From assembly GCA_008931825.1 (NCBI GenBank), contig QXVZ01027185.1, positions 1 to 20,141 of the forward strand: a DNA stretch of 20,141 nucleotides. The letters run 5' to 3'. The DNA comes from Phallusia fumigata. Its lineage: Eukaryota > Chordata > Ascidiacea > Phlebobranchia > Ascidiidae. A model generated the notes under the pieces. That model was not told where the DNA came from. It ran no database searches and worked only from the letters and a program-made list of their open reading frames with translations. A program made the translations under genes and the position numbers. Below are positions 1-12,100 of the stretch, piece after piece (positions within the stretch are counted from its first letter, which is position 1; the number at the start of each line of letters is the position of its first letter).

Positions 1-131
1 GGTGAGAATCACCAAACGGTATTCAGGATTTTTGTCAGTTGTTTGAACCAATTGATGGTAAACCATCTCGACGTCTTTTGCCACTCCAAAGGTAAGTTTG
101 TCAGCACAAGCAATGCAGTACACACGAACAC
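1..131 (-). CDS. RNF213: Exon 44, cut by the window edge
   Basis: Phase 1 in, open to base 1. Reads VRVYCIACADKLTFGVAKDV and PEYRLVILT. The pattern (Y-C-I-A-C-A-D-K-L ... Y-R-L-V-I-L) suits a Rossmann-type strand-helix-strand of the AAA part approaching. The rest of the protein lies left of the window. Confidence 0.85.
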
Positions 132-3100
132 CTAAATCAATGGTCAGCGATACAATGTTTATGATCAAAAAAATTACATTTATCAGGAGGTTTTGAAAAA
201 GACAAACCTTTATCAGGAGGTTTGCCAATTGCTCTTCTGAGGTGAAGCTCAACATCTTCCTTTGTAGTTGTTTCCGAGCAGACCAAGACCTCTGAAGCTG
301 ATGGGAGGGGTTGCTTTTCACTCTCCATATATATAGACAACACGTTTCTCCACATTACATTAGCATTACAGACAACAAGGTTCGGCTTGCCAAGGACAAA
401 AGTATGTGGCCATTCTCTTATGATGATGTTTTCCTTTTTGTTTGCTTTACTTAGCATTTCCAAAAATGTGCCCAAGTGTTCTAGACTGACACAGTCAATG
501 AGGGACGTTACCTGCCACGAAGTACTTTTATTAGGACATTTCCAAAACACAAATGTTTAAAAGAAAAACACTGGATATTATATGTAAACATTTCATGCAA
601 GAATATTTAATCACAGCAAAAGAACATAGTTTAACTGACTACCAATCAGTTCCTATGGAGATTTGAAGTTGGCTTCTAAAAACTTAGCATTGATGTTACA
701 GCAAGAAACAGATGATTGTGACAGATGATTGTGTCAAAAAACCATTTCACTTGGAAACTTAAAGACAGGTATAATGTAAAAGCACATAACTGCGCTCCAG
801 AGGTACTTAACAACATCAGGCAATGCAACTTAAACATGATTTTGGTCTAATTAGAAAACTTAGCATGTGCACAGCAAGAAAAAACAAACACAATAGCAAT
901 GAAGGGTCCTTTTTTCTGTTTTTCATCCTTTTAGCACATACACACACTTTTGTAACTTACCGCCGTTCTGCTGAAGTACCGCTCACAAACAGTGTTAACA
1001 ACTGTGCCAATGTTGCCATCAGCTCGATCCTCAATGTTTTGTTGAATCATTTCAATGATTTGTGTTAAACCCAAGTTCATCCGATTGTTTATGACATCCT
1101 TCACAACTCCAATGGTCTTACCATCTGAACTAAATCCTGGACAAGTAATCATTAAATGAGTCTATTTTTAAAGTCTTATTAATGGCAATGATCATGTTCA
1201 ATGTAAGGCAGCTTTCTTGAAAATTACTTTTTTAACATTGTGATGTGACAAGAACAATTTTGAAACAAGGGTTAGTATAACCCCTTTTTCATACAAAAAT
1301 GAAGCTAGAGGGATGGCTTTCACCATGACATTACCTATTTTTATTTATTGTTTCTGCAAGTAGAGACATGCCACAATGATGATTATGAGTTTTGGTAGAC
1401 ACATTTCATATAGCATACTGTAAATTTCACAAAAAACATTTTTAGTGAGCTAGCTTGGGCTGGGCAGCCACAGCAGTTATCAGGTCAAATGAAACTAATG
1501 ACACACCATCATGACCATAACTATCAGCTATGAAAGTTTTTTTTCCACTTGGCTAAACATTTAATGCCAAAGGTGCATGGACAAACTTCTAGGGAATAAA
1601 AATAAACAATACATGTTCTTTCCCGGGCATGGGACTTATAAAGAGTTGTACAGTCTTACCCATTTCTTTGTCGAATTCTTGAGCCAAAGACAGAACCTTT
1701 TGCTCATCAAACTCATTCTCCAAAGCCCAGAGGTAGCATTCATCCAGGTCCAGGTTTTTCACTTCTTGCACGGCAGCCTTGGCAACATTTTCAGTGAGGT
1801 CGCCTTGCACCAGTTTGCGAACCACCTTCTTTTTTTTGTTGATCAAACTTTCAACTCCCTCTTCTGTATGTGCAAAGTTGTTTCATTACTTTTGTTTTGA
1901 CACCATTATAAGGTTTGTACTGTGTCTGATTTGTTTTGTTGGGGGGTTTTGGTCAATGTTTGATGGTGTTGTGTTCAGTAAATTCTAAATTCCACTAAGA
2001 TGCCTTGATTAGAAAAACATAACTAACCACTTATTTTAACCTTAAACCTTACCAGTGAAAGAAGGTTTAAACAAAAAAGTGACCATATAATAAACAAATA
2101 AATTGGTAAAAAGCAGCAGTTTACCTTGTTCCTCATCAAAGTTGATGCTCTCCTTGTTGTCTGTTATACGAGTGGCTTCATCCAAAACTTCCACAATGTT
2201 TTCATAGGAAACACCCTGCAAAAAACTTGCGAAAAACACACTTGACAACAAGCACTTGACTTGGTCAGGAAAATCATCCTTATGATCAGTTTTTGCAAGG
2301 TTCTTGCAAAGGTATGTGATTTGGTGAATGTTGTAATGATTCAGGTGGTAGTACTTTGCCCGTTTTTCATTCAGATACTTGATCCACCTACATAAAAAGG
2401 TATTAGGTTTTGTTAAAAACAGTGTAAGTAGCATTGAGGACTTACTCATTGTATGCAGTATTGAGTACTGTTGTGAGCCTTTGAAGTTCCTCAGTTACAT
2501 TTCCAGTGCTAGTTATAGCAGATGCCTCATCATCAAAAAACACTGACACAGTAACACGACCCTGTTGTTCATTGCACCTAAAAAAGGATCTTAAATATTT
2601 AATTTTAGCATATAATGTAGTTTTTACAGGTTCCTACAAAAGCTGTCCTTTCAACAGTAGGTATGCTGTATGTTGGCATTTTTGGTACAAGTACCAATGG
2701 TGAAGCAGTACTTTCCACACAAAATCAGCCAACAGTTGTTGCATAAAGATGTCTATAGTTCCCATATGGGTATTGTCAGTCTTCTAATAAACAAATCTAT
2801 CTTTTTTGTGGGACAACTGTTGGTATATATTGTGTGAGAAGTACTACCTGCATATTATTATTGTATTACATATTGGGGCATTCAAACCTTATTCTGGCAC
2901 TCCAATTGCTGAACAACATGCACCCAGAACATTTCAGTTTAACATAGGTTTTCGTCAAGTTTTCAACATGGGACAGAACATCAATAAATCTGTTTACATC
3001 TTGTCTCCCTTTCTCTGCTTCGCCAGCAATTAACATGAGGCGGGACTGGAGATCACGAAGCTCCTTCAGCGACATCACCACATCATCTGTTGAAAAGTAA

Positions 3101-6100
3101 TCATCTTTCTTATCAACCTTTACAATTTTGGGCAAACCTTACATATTTATCAAGTAATAAAATACACAGTTCTAATAAAAAGCTACAAATGTGATACTTT
3201 GTCACCAAAGAGGTCCACTGAACCTTAAAGCTATATGAGAACAAAACTGAAATTCCTATTAGTTTTTAAATATTCTACCGTTTTTATAAAGAGAATAACT
3301 AACAACCATGGTATACTTAATATTAGCCAACCCAATACACTGAACTGCTATTTAGAGAACAAACCTTTGAGGTTTATGACTTCAGATTTAAGCAACTTTA
3401 TTTGTAAGCAGTCATCTATAATGGGCATGACTTTTTTCACTCCTCCAATGGCATAGATTCCATGCTCATTAATTTGTTGAGCTCTTGTCAGTGAGGAATT
3501 CTCCACAGATCCATGAAAGTCTTTCGTTGCTTTGAGCCATTCCAGGTGACGTGCAGTGTCTCCCTGTGACAATATTCTGCTAATGACGCAGGCACTAGTG
3601 GTTGGAGTGTTTGACAAAACAGACATGAAAACACACATTGCAAAACATTGCCCCACTTAAAGTTGTTGAACAAAAACACAAAAACTTTCCCTAAAATTGT
3701 AAAGGAGGCAAAAGAGACACATATATTACCCATTTGGTTTCCAAACTTGGATCTCTTTCCACATTGTCCCCAACTTCCATACAAGCTTTCATAAATTCTT
3801 TCATTCCTGCTGTTTTTGGCAGGTCAAAGATTAGGGGGGCAAATCCCATGACAGCACTAAGGAAGCATGATACACGATCCACCATCATAGGTGTCTCACC
3901 AGCGGAGATCATTGCAAGGTCACTCATCACTTTTACCTCCCCAATATCTAAGTGCAATAAAAATACAACTTGGTGAAGAACGGTTTTCTTAACTACAACA
4001 TAAACCCCTTACTAACTTGATTTGCAGAATTAAAATTTATGACGAAACTGGTGTTAAGTTAGTTTAGTGTAAAAATTTAAGTTAGTATAAGTTTTGAAAC
4101 CTCTTGACCTTAAATGCTTAAAGCACATCCAGAAAAAAAATTGATTCATTCTTAATAAAAGTTTTGCCATGATCCAAATCACAAAAGCGTAAACTTCCAA
4201 GTGCTTTAGAACATTTGATTTTCACACATTTTACATACCCCAAACCAACCTTTTTACATTAGCTTCAGAGAAAAAAACAAACTTTTGGACTTGACCCAAG
4301 TAACCATTATTAAAGACTGTGAAATGACTTGGCTTGCTGGTGACTGACCTGATACATAAGGGTTTCCCAAGAAATGTGGTTAACTGTACCAGGTTTGCTA
4401 TAATACCTGTTTTAAAAGATAAAATCATGCACCCAACCATGTCATCTGTCACTTACTTTTCATGTTTTCCATCAGCCATTTCAGAAGGTTTTCATGTTTC
4501 ATAAAATTGACAAGCACATCCAACTTTGCTGGGTTTATGTTTTCAAATATTCCACTTGTGTTAACCACATCATCAGTAATGGAAGACATCATCAATTTGT
4601 CACTGTTTTCCAAACCCTAAACAGTGATGGTACACCTATGACCATCCTTAGCAGAACCAATCTTTAACGTGTATTNATTTATCAAGTAATAAAATACACA
4701 GTTCTAAAAAAAAATACTTTGTCACCAAAAAGGTCCACTGAACCTTCAAGCTATATGAGACCAAAACTGAAATTCCTTTAGTGCCTTGCTCTTAGTTTGT
4801 AAATATTATACTGTTTTTATAAAGAGAATAACTAACAACCATGGTACACTTAATATTTGCCATCCCAATACAACTGCTATTTAGAGAACAAACCTTTGAG
4901 GTCTGTCACTTCAGATTTAAGCAATTTTATTTGTAAGCAGTCATCTATAATGGGCATGACTTTTTTCACTCCTCCAATGGCATAGATCCCATGCTCATTA
5001 ATTTGTTGAGCTCTTGTCAGTGAGGAATTCTCCACAGATCCATGAAAGTCTTTCGTTGCTTTGAGCCATTCCAGGTGAAGTGCAGTGTCTCCCTGTGACA
5101 ATATTCTGCTAATGACGCTGGCACTAGTGGTTGGAGTGTTTGACAAAACAGACATGAAAACACACATTGCAAAACATCGCCCCACTTAAATTTGTTGAAC
5201 AAAAACACAAAAACTTTTCCTAAAATTGTAAAGGAGGCAAAAGAGACACATATATTACCCATTTGGTTCCCAAACTTGGATCTCTTTCCACATTGTCCCA
5301 AACTTCCATACAAGCTTTCATAAATTCTTTCATTCCTGCTGTTTTTGGCAGGTCAAAGATTAGGGGGGCAAATCCCATGACAGCACTAAGGAAGCATGAA
5401 ACTCGATCCACCATCATAGGTGTCTCACCAGCGGAGATCATTGCAAGGTCACTCATCACTTTTACCTCCCCAATATCTAAATGCAATAATAATACAACTT
5501 GGTGAAGAACGGTTTTCTTAACTACAACATAAACCCCTTACTAACTTGATTTGCAGAATTAAAATTTATGACAAAACTGGTGTTAAGTTAGTTTAGTGTA
5601 ATAATTTTAAGTTAGTTTAAGTTTTAAAACCTCTTAACCTTAAAATGCTTAAAGCACATCCAGAAAAAAAATTGATTCATTCTTAATAAAAGTTTTGACA
5701 TGTCACAAAAGTGTAAACTTCCAGGTGCTTTAGAACATTCAGTTTTCACACATTTTACATACTTTGGCCAAACCAAACTTTTTACATTAGCTTCAGAGAA
5801 AAACAAAACTTAATAAACTGATCATGTAGTACAAATTGGCAAGTTTGGACTTGACCCAAGTAACCATTATTAAAGACTGTGAAATGACTTGACTTGCTGG
5901 TGACTGACCTGATACATAAGGGTTTCCCAAGATATGTGGTTAACTGTACCAGGTTTGCTATAATACCTGTTTTAAAAGATAAAATCATGCACCAAACCAT
6001 GTCATCTGACACTTACTTTTCATGTTTTCCATCAGCCATTTCAGAAGGTTTTCATGTTTCATAAAATTGACAAGCACATCCAACTTTTCTGGGTTTATGT

Positions 6101-9100
6101 TTTCAAATATTCCACTTGTGTTAACCACATCATCAGTAATGGCAGACAACATCAATTTGTCCTTGTTTTCCAAAACCTAAACAGTAATGGTACACACTTA
6201 TGACCATCCTTAGCAGAACCAATCTTAACCTGTATTTACCAAAAAATGTCTTACCACAAACTTGTCTAAAACTGGAAATTTTCCTGTCAGTCTCAGAACT
6301 TTTCTCAGTGAATTAATTGCATTCACTGTTGTTTGAATATTTTTTAACTTGAAAAACTGACAGATCCGAAAAAGGCTGTTATNATTATAAACTAGCCTGT
6401 TTTGTTTACTGCACCTTTAAACAGTGTTTCACAAATTTTTATGAAATTCTGTGTGGCCAGACGAGCCTCATAAAAATCCTCCAGTTGTTTATCACGGTAA
6501 TCAATTATTTGTAAAAATTTATCTGATGTAAGTGACCTAACATCAACTGAATCACCTCGAACCTAAAAAAAATATTGTGAGTAAGTACAAGGAATAGCAA
6601 AATTGGTGAGTTAAGGTAGAGTGCACTGTTATTGCACTGTATTTTGTCCACCATAGCATTTGACTGGGTGAGAAGAAAATTTGTGAAACTAGGTAAGGTC
6701 CCTCAATTAACCCTTTGAGTTAAGAAAAGAAGCTGGGTCTTTGAATGAGGAACACCTTAAAATTCTGTGTTTTTTCAGTAATTATAAAGTACAATGCACA
6801 ATACTTTACCTTTGGAAGCTCAGAAACTTCAGCAAACAACTTTTTGTTTGTTACAATTTTTCGAAGGACTGACAATGTAATGTTTCCACTTTTTATACCC
6901 ATAATCCAATCGGAAACGGCATCATTAATATCAGAGATGATAATATCAGTTTTGTCATTTAGTTTGACATCTTTTGTGCCTGTCAAAATGATTGACAATG
7001 ATAAGCTTACAAACATCGAGGGATGAAACTCTTGTAAACTTAAGCAACATGAAAATTTTACCTTAACAGGTACATAGCTAACAAGTACAAGTTTATGAAA
7101 AGTTTTTGAGCCCACCTAAAATTTTTAGGAAAACCACTGCAGGGGGCCATAAGATAAAAAACCTCAGGACAACTTCACTGTTGGAAGCTACAGGATACAG
7201 TTGTTTCGTGGCTGTCCACTTTTTCAGAACTAATTTCATGCACAGTTGCAGAATTTTGGGTTTGGTTGCATATCCTAGAATAATGTGTGTGTCCTTTAAC
7301 TTTTCCTCAGCATGTTTTGTAACAACATCAGTAAAACAACTTGTTACAGTTTCATTGGCTTTGAAATCATCAAAGTTGTCAGCATAGAACTTTATCATTC
7401 GTTCTGGGTCATTGTTAAATTTCTAAACAATGAAATAAGTAAATGGTGTGTTTAGAAGGTAACACGACCGTGAAACTTACAGAGGGTAGTACAAGCATAA
7501 CAAAATTCAAGCAAGCTGTCTGCCANGAACAAAATCCAAGCAAGCTGTCTGCCATTTCTCCTGAAACTGTCCACTCCACTTAAAGTCTGTGAGGTAATTC
7601 CATAACTAAAACCATAAACACAGTATATGATTAAACATGCTAAACCAACAGGTTTACTGAAAAAACTTCAATTTTTACCTCAACCTCAGGTCCATCCAAC
7701 TCTTTGTGCATTGCAGATGTAAACAAAGATTTGACAGTTTCAAGCAGATAATCATTTTGAATATTGTCAACAACAGCTCTCAGGTAATCATTTTCTTTGA
7801 TCTTAAAAAGTTTGAAGTTTTTGAAACACTTATGTATTCAAAAAAGCTTAAATTTGGTACTAGGGATGTTCAGAGTAGTATAGCTGGCTATTCTATGTTA
7901 AATCCAAGTCTCACATTAACTTTTGATTAAATGCACACATAATTACAAGAAAACAAAAATTAGAGTACCAAAGTTGATCCCTTCTAATGTCTTAACAATG
8001 TCAGACATGTGGTCTTTGCAGTTACATGAGAAGTTTTTAAAAACAGATGTGAAAGGCCTAAGCCAACTACTATAACTAAAATGAGTTGCACCATCAGTGA
8101 TGCAGCCAATCTTTGCTGATGCTGTGGAAAATTTAACCCCACTGTGATACTCGTATTACTTGTTGCGACCTTGCGTTGTTAGTATGTGTCAAGTTAAATG
8201 CTAAAAAGAATTAGCTAATGGAAACAAACAGAGTTGTATTTGTGCTGTTGCGTTTTTAAACACAACTTACAATAATACAAACTGCAGACAAATTGCACAC
8301 AATCGTTTTTAGGTTGTTTTGGATAAAATGATATCGGTTCCAATTACCCAATATAAATGGTACACTTGCATTTGAATCTGCCCAGATTCAAATTTATACT
8401 TTGAACATCTCTATATGCTTCCCATAAAATTGTGACACTTTGACTCTGTAAACATCTCATATGGCACATTAAACTATATTCATTTATAAGTTTTTCCTAA
8501 TTGTGATTATTGTCAAAAATTAATGTTGAACATAAATACTATAAGTGATGATACAAAGTAGTTCAACACATTGTACAATCATTATATACAAACTATGCAG
8601 TAAAATCAACCAAATCATTGCAACTAAAAACTGAGTGTCATTATTACCATACAAAAATAGAAAAAATACAATCAAAGGAATGACAAACCAGCAATACTGC
8701 ATGAACAAATTCCAGAATGAATGAAATAACTGCTACTGTTTTTATGATACATCCTGGGTAATAGCAAAGTATGTCAGAATCTCTGCAAATGCGTCCAAGT
8801 AAGTTTTTTACATGCTTCAAATAATCTTGGCACTGCCCATGAAAGACATCAATCCTGAATATCAAAAAAGCTTCATGATGCTTTTAATTATGTTTTACTT
8901 TCCTTATTAAACAAACCTTTGAATATCAGTTTTAAGTTCTGCTGTGTAACCCTCAACTGCATGGTGGATAAAAGTACAGTAAGAACTTAGCATATTTTCA
9001 GACAAGCCCTAAAAATAAATATTAACTGAAGCCTACAAAACCAAACATCCCAAGAAAATTTTACCTTAAACCGGCGGCCCAGCTCAGACCAAAAAAACAG

Positions 9101-12100
9101 CAGTTTTTTAAAAACTCCATTTACATCAAACAACTGCTGATAAGCCCTGTCACCAGTGCTAAGCAACTGATGTGTTGTTTGCAAGTCCAAAACATCCTGA
9201 TAAACTCCCCGAAGCCAAGGAAAGGGCTTGATTAAATTCAGAACTTGTCCACCCATTTCCAGTAAGTTTCTGTTATGATGCAATTACATGGTTCAGTGTT
9301 TGTGGATCCGTATGGATGATTGTTATTATTTTTTGACTAACTTTTGAAACCGCTTGTCACGAAATTTTTTGACAAAGTCTTCCCATCTAGCATAAAATGG
9401 CAGATTTGGTTTTGCCATTGTGTTTTTATCATTGCCTAGAAGTTGCAATAATGGAAGGACCAGGAGGCATTCTGGTTCATCAATACTGCCATGAACAATC
9501 TTGTTCAAAACATCTACCATGTTTGTGGATGCTCTGGTGTGCCTGTATACATAAAAATTGTGTACATCAAAAGCAATAAACTTTGTCTTTAAGGTTGGTT
9601 AAGATTGGCATTCAAAGGGTTAAAATAAACAAATTAACCTTGCAACAGACTTTTTAGAGTAAAACAGTTTTTTTACAAATTTGATAAAAGTGTCAATAAA
9701 AATAAACAACATAACCTTGATCGTTGGTCACTGAATTTGGAAAACTCAACAAGCACAACATTCTGCTGCTCCTCTTCTAAATCATGAAGGCTCAAACATT
9801 GACATATCACTTTAGCAAAGTGTTTACGTAAAGCAATGTTGCATTTTGCCAAAGCCACAAAATATGCCAGTCCAGAAAGCACACGGCGAATAGCAGTTAC
9901 ACCATTTTTTGACTGGTGCAGTAATGAGCATTGAACCTCGAGGTATTTGCTAATACTTTCATCCTGTCGGTGATTAGAAAATAGGTTATAAAAAACTTGC
10001 ATTTCTATCACTAAAACTTACTTTGGTTTTTATTTTTATATTTGTAGAGACTGTGCTTGTGATGTAAAGGCCTGCACTTCGAGTCAGCAACCAGTTTTGG
10101 ACCATTTTAACCATGGCATAAAAGGGAATTTTGAAACTTTCAATTTCTGCCACTTTTACCATAGAAAATGAGGGAAGCAACTGAGTATACGTTTTTTCAT
10201 AAATGTCTTCATAAACATACTTTGTTTCTGATCGCAGGTGAACCACATCAAAAGTGATAACATGACCAGTATTTGTAAGTTCTGTACAACAGTAAGCAAA
10301 ATGCACTCGTTTTTAAAAAATCAATTCTGATCAAAAAAACTGCAACAACAATAACCTGGTGCAAAGTAACGATTGCGATTTTGATAGTCCGAGGAATTTG
10401 ATGGAAATGATTCCCAGATCTGCTTCCTTCCTTGTTTTAACACCACATATTTGTATGTAAGACTGTGTACAGAGGTTTCACAACAAAACTGGTACAAATT
10501 TCTCCTACATAGGAAAACGTGAAATGCAAAAATAAATGTATGTAACAACTAAAAACAACAACAGGAGGGACATGTTATTTGTAAACAAACAGTAACAGTA
10601 GTTTTACCATATTGCAAGTACACATACACTATCACCCATTTATATTCACTGTATTATTGTACATTGGGTCAAAAAGTTACCTAAGTATTTATAACAAACT
10701 TATTAAATATTTTTCAACAATTTTAATTTAATAAAAGATTTGTTGATTATAATATACAACTAGAAGGGTGGCTTTCCCCATATTGCCATTTTACATACAC
10801 TATCACTCAATTTATAAGGGCCATATATTTACTACATTATTTTACATTGGGTCGCATAGTTACCTAAGCTTTTTATGGCGTGTTTGTTTCTGCAGGCAGA
10901 AACGCATGGGTCCCCACCAATGCTAAGTTGTAGATTATGCATTTGTCAAGATACATGTCAAAATTGTAGCAGAAATTTTAAATACGTTTCATTTAATCTA
11001 AAGTTGGTGATTATAAGAATAACTGGGAAAATGAAATGACACACCACTGCAGTCAAATCAAACCCTTTTCAACTTTAGCAGTTCAACTTTTAAGGCTTTA
11101 TGAACACAGCAATGTTCCATATGGCATGTTTTCCAAACTGTTCAAATTTCATCTGGTTTTGACATTGTTCAAAAATTTGCATTTTAGGGGGTTAACAAGG
11201 AAAATGGTGGCATATTCTACAAATTTCATCCAATTTGAACATTGTTCAATGACTTGACCCTTTTTAGGGGGCTAGCGAGATAACTGATGGGACCATGGAA
11301 TCAAAAAGAGAAATTGATGCACCACAATTGCATGTTCTACAAACTGTGCCAATTTCAACAAATTCAGACATCATTAATAATTGGACCCATTTTAGGGGGC
11401 TAGTGGGGTAACCACTGGGCCTATTGCGTCAAATTGTTAATTCGATTTCATCTAATTCGAACAAAATTTTACCCATTTAAGGGAGCTAGCAGGGTAACTA
11501 CTTGGGTTATGAGGTCAAACAAGAAAATGTATGCATCACAATGGCATGTTCTACAAACAGTGTAAATTTCAACAAATTTGGACATCGTTTCAAAAATTTG
11601 ACCCTTTTTAGGGGGCTATTGGGGTAACCCCTGGTGCTCTGGGGTTAATCGAAATGGAAAGCACACCACCTTGACCATATCTACCATATGTGAAAGTTTC
11701 ATTCAATTCCATCAAACAATCCATGTCAAAAGTGCATGGACAATGCAGAGGAAGAAAAAAGAAATAAAAAGAAAAAAACGGAGTGAAAACAATAGGTGTT
11801 TCCTGCAGGGAAGTGGACCCATAATGATATACTCTGCAAACTTTAAACAATTTGTGTCCCTTATCAGGAAGGGAATTCCTAAAGTTTTATACCTTGAGTC
11901 ATATGTCATGCAATAAAAGACATTGTGATGCAATATGTAGACATGCAACGTATCACCATGTGCAAGATTCTGTGTGACCATTGCTTGAAATTCAACTGTA
12001 AATTTGCCTGAAAACAAAAGTAAAAACTGATACCAAGTCAACATAACAAATCTTCAAAGGTAAATTACCATTTGACAAGCCCTTTCTGTAGGAATAATGG

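Larger units (their letters stand above)
3145..4675. repeat. Duplicated block, copy 1 (about 1.53 kb)
   Basis: Matches 4677-6235 over its whole length. It begins ATTTATCAAGTAATAAAAT and ends at the N at 4676. It contains exons A, B and C in the same order. Differences include single bases and several indels in the introns. The block boundary coinciding with the N points to unmerged contig ends. Confidence 0.9.
4677..6235. repeat. Duplicated block, copy 2 (about 1.56 kb)
   Basis: Begins immediately after the N with the same bases as copy 1 and runs to where copy 1 stops. It carries about 35 extra bases near 5808-5843 (intron) and an extra CTTAG-containing stretch near 4785-4796 compared with copy 1. 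It continues into unique sequence on its right, just as copy 1 continues into unique sequence on its left, as expected for overlapping ends. Confidence 0.9.
10505..11892 (-). other. Intron 20-21, 1.4 kb, mostly repeats
   Basis: The longest intron in the window. It separates the two halves of the CBM20-like domain. It holds two copies of one interspersed element and a tandem array (separate entries). No convincing coding exon seen. Confidence 0.78.

Noticed and set aside
961..1136. SSDGKTIGVV as a possible Walker A motif
   Set aside because: It lacks the GxxxxGK[ST] spacing and precedes the AAA core in the family.
4231..4452. Minus-strand frame with IIANLVQLTTFLGKPLCIR, also open near 5782-6012
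   Set aside because: It looked like an exon between A and B, but A joins B directly in phase through a split asparagine, as in the family, and inserting this exon changes the phase.
3145..6235. Six functional exons in series (A-B-C-A-B-C)
   Set aside because: The C-to-A join is out of phase and meets a stop, and the copies meet exactly at an N.
7106..7387. Plus-strand open frame opposite exon 31
   Set aside because: It is the antisense shadow of a well-supported exon.
8520..8750. Hydrophobic continuation of exon 27 (FILEFVHAVLLVCHSF), a possible membrane segment
   Set aside because: It lies past the phase-consistent donor at GGAT|GTATCA, and RNF213 is not known to have a membrane span here.
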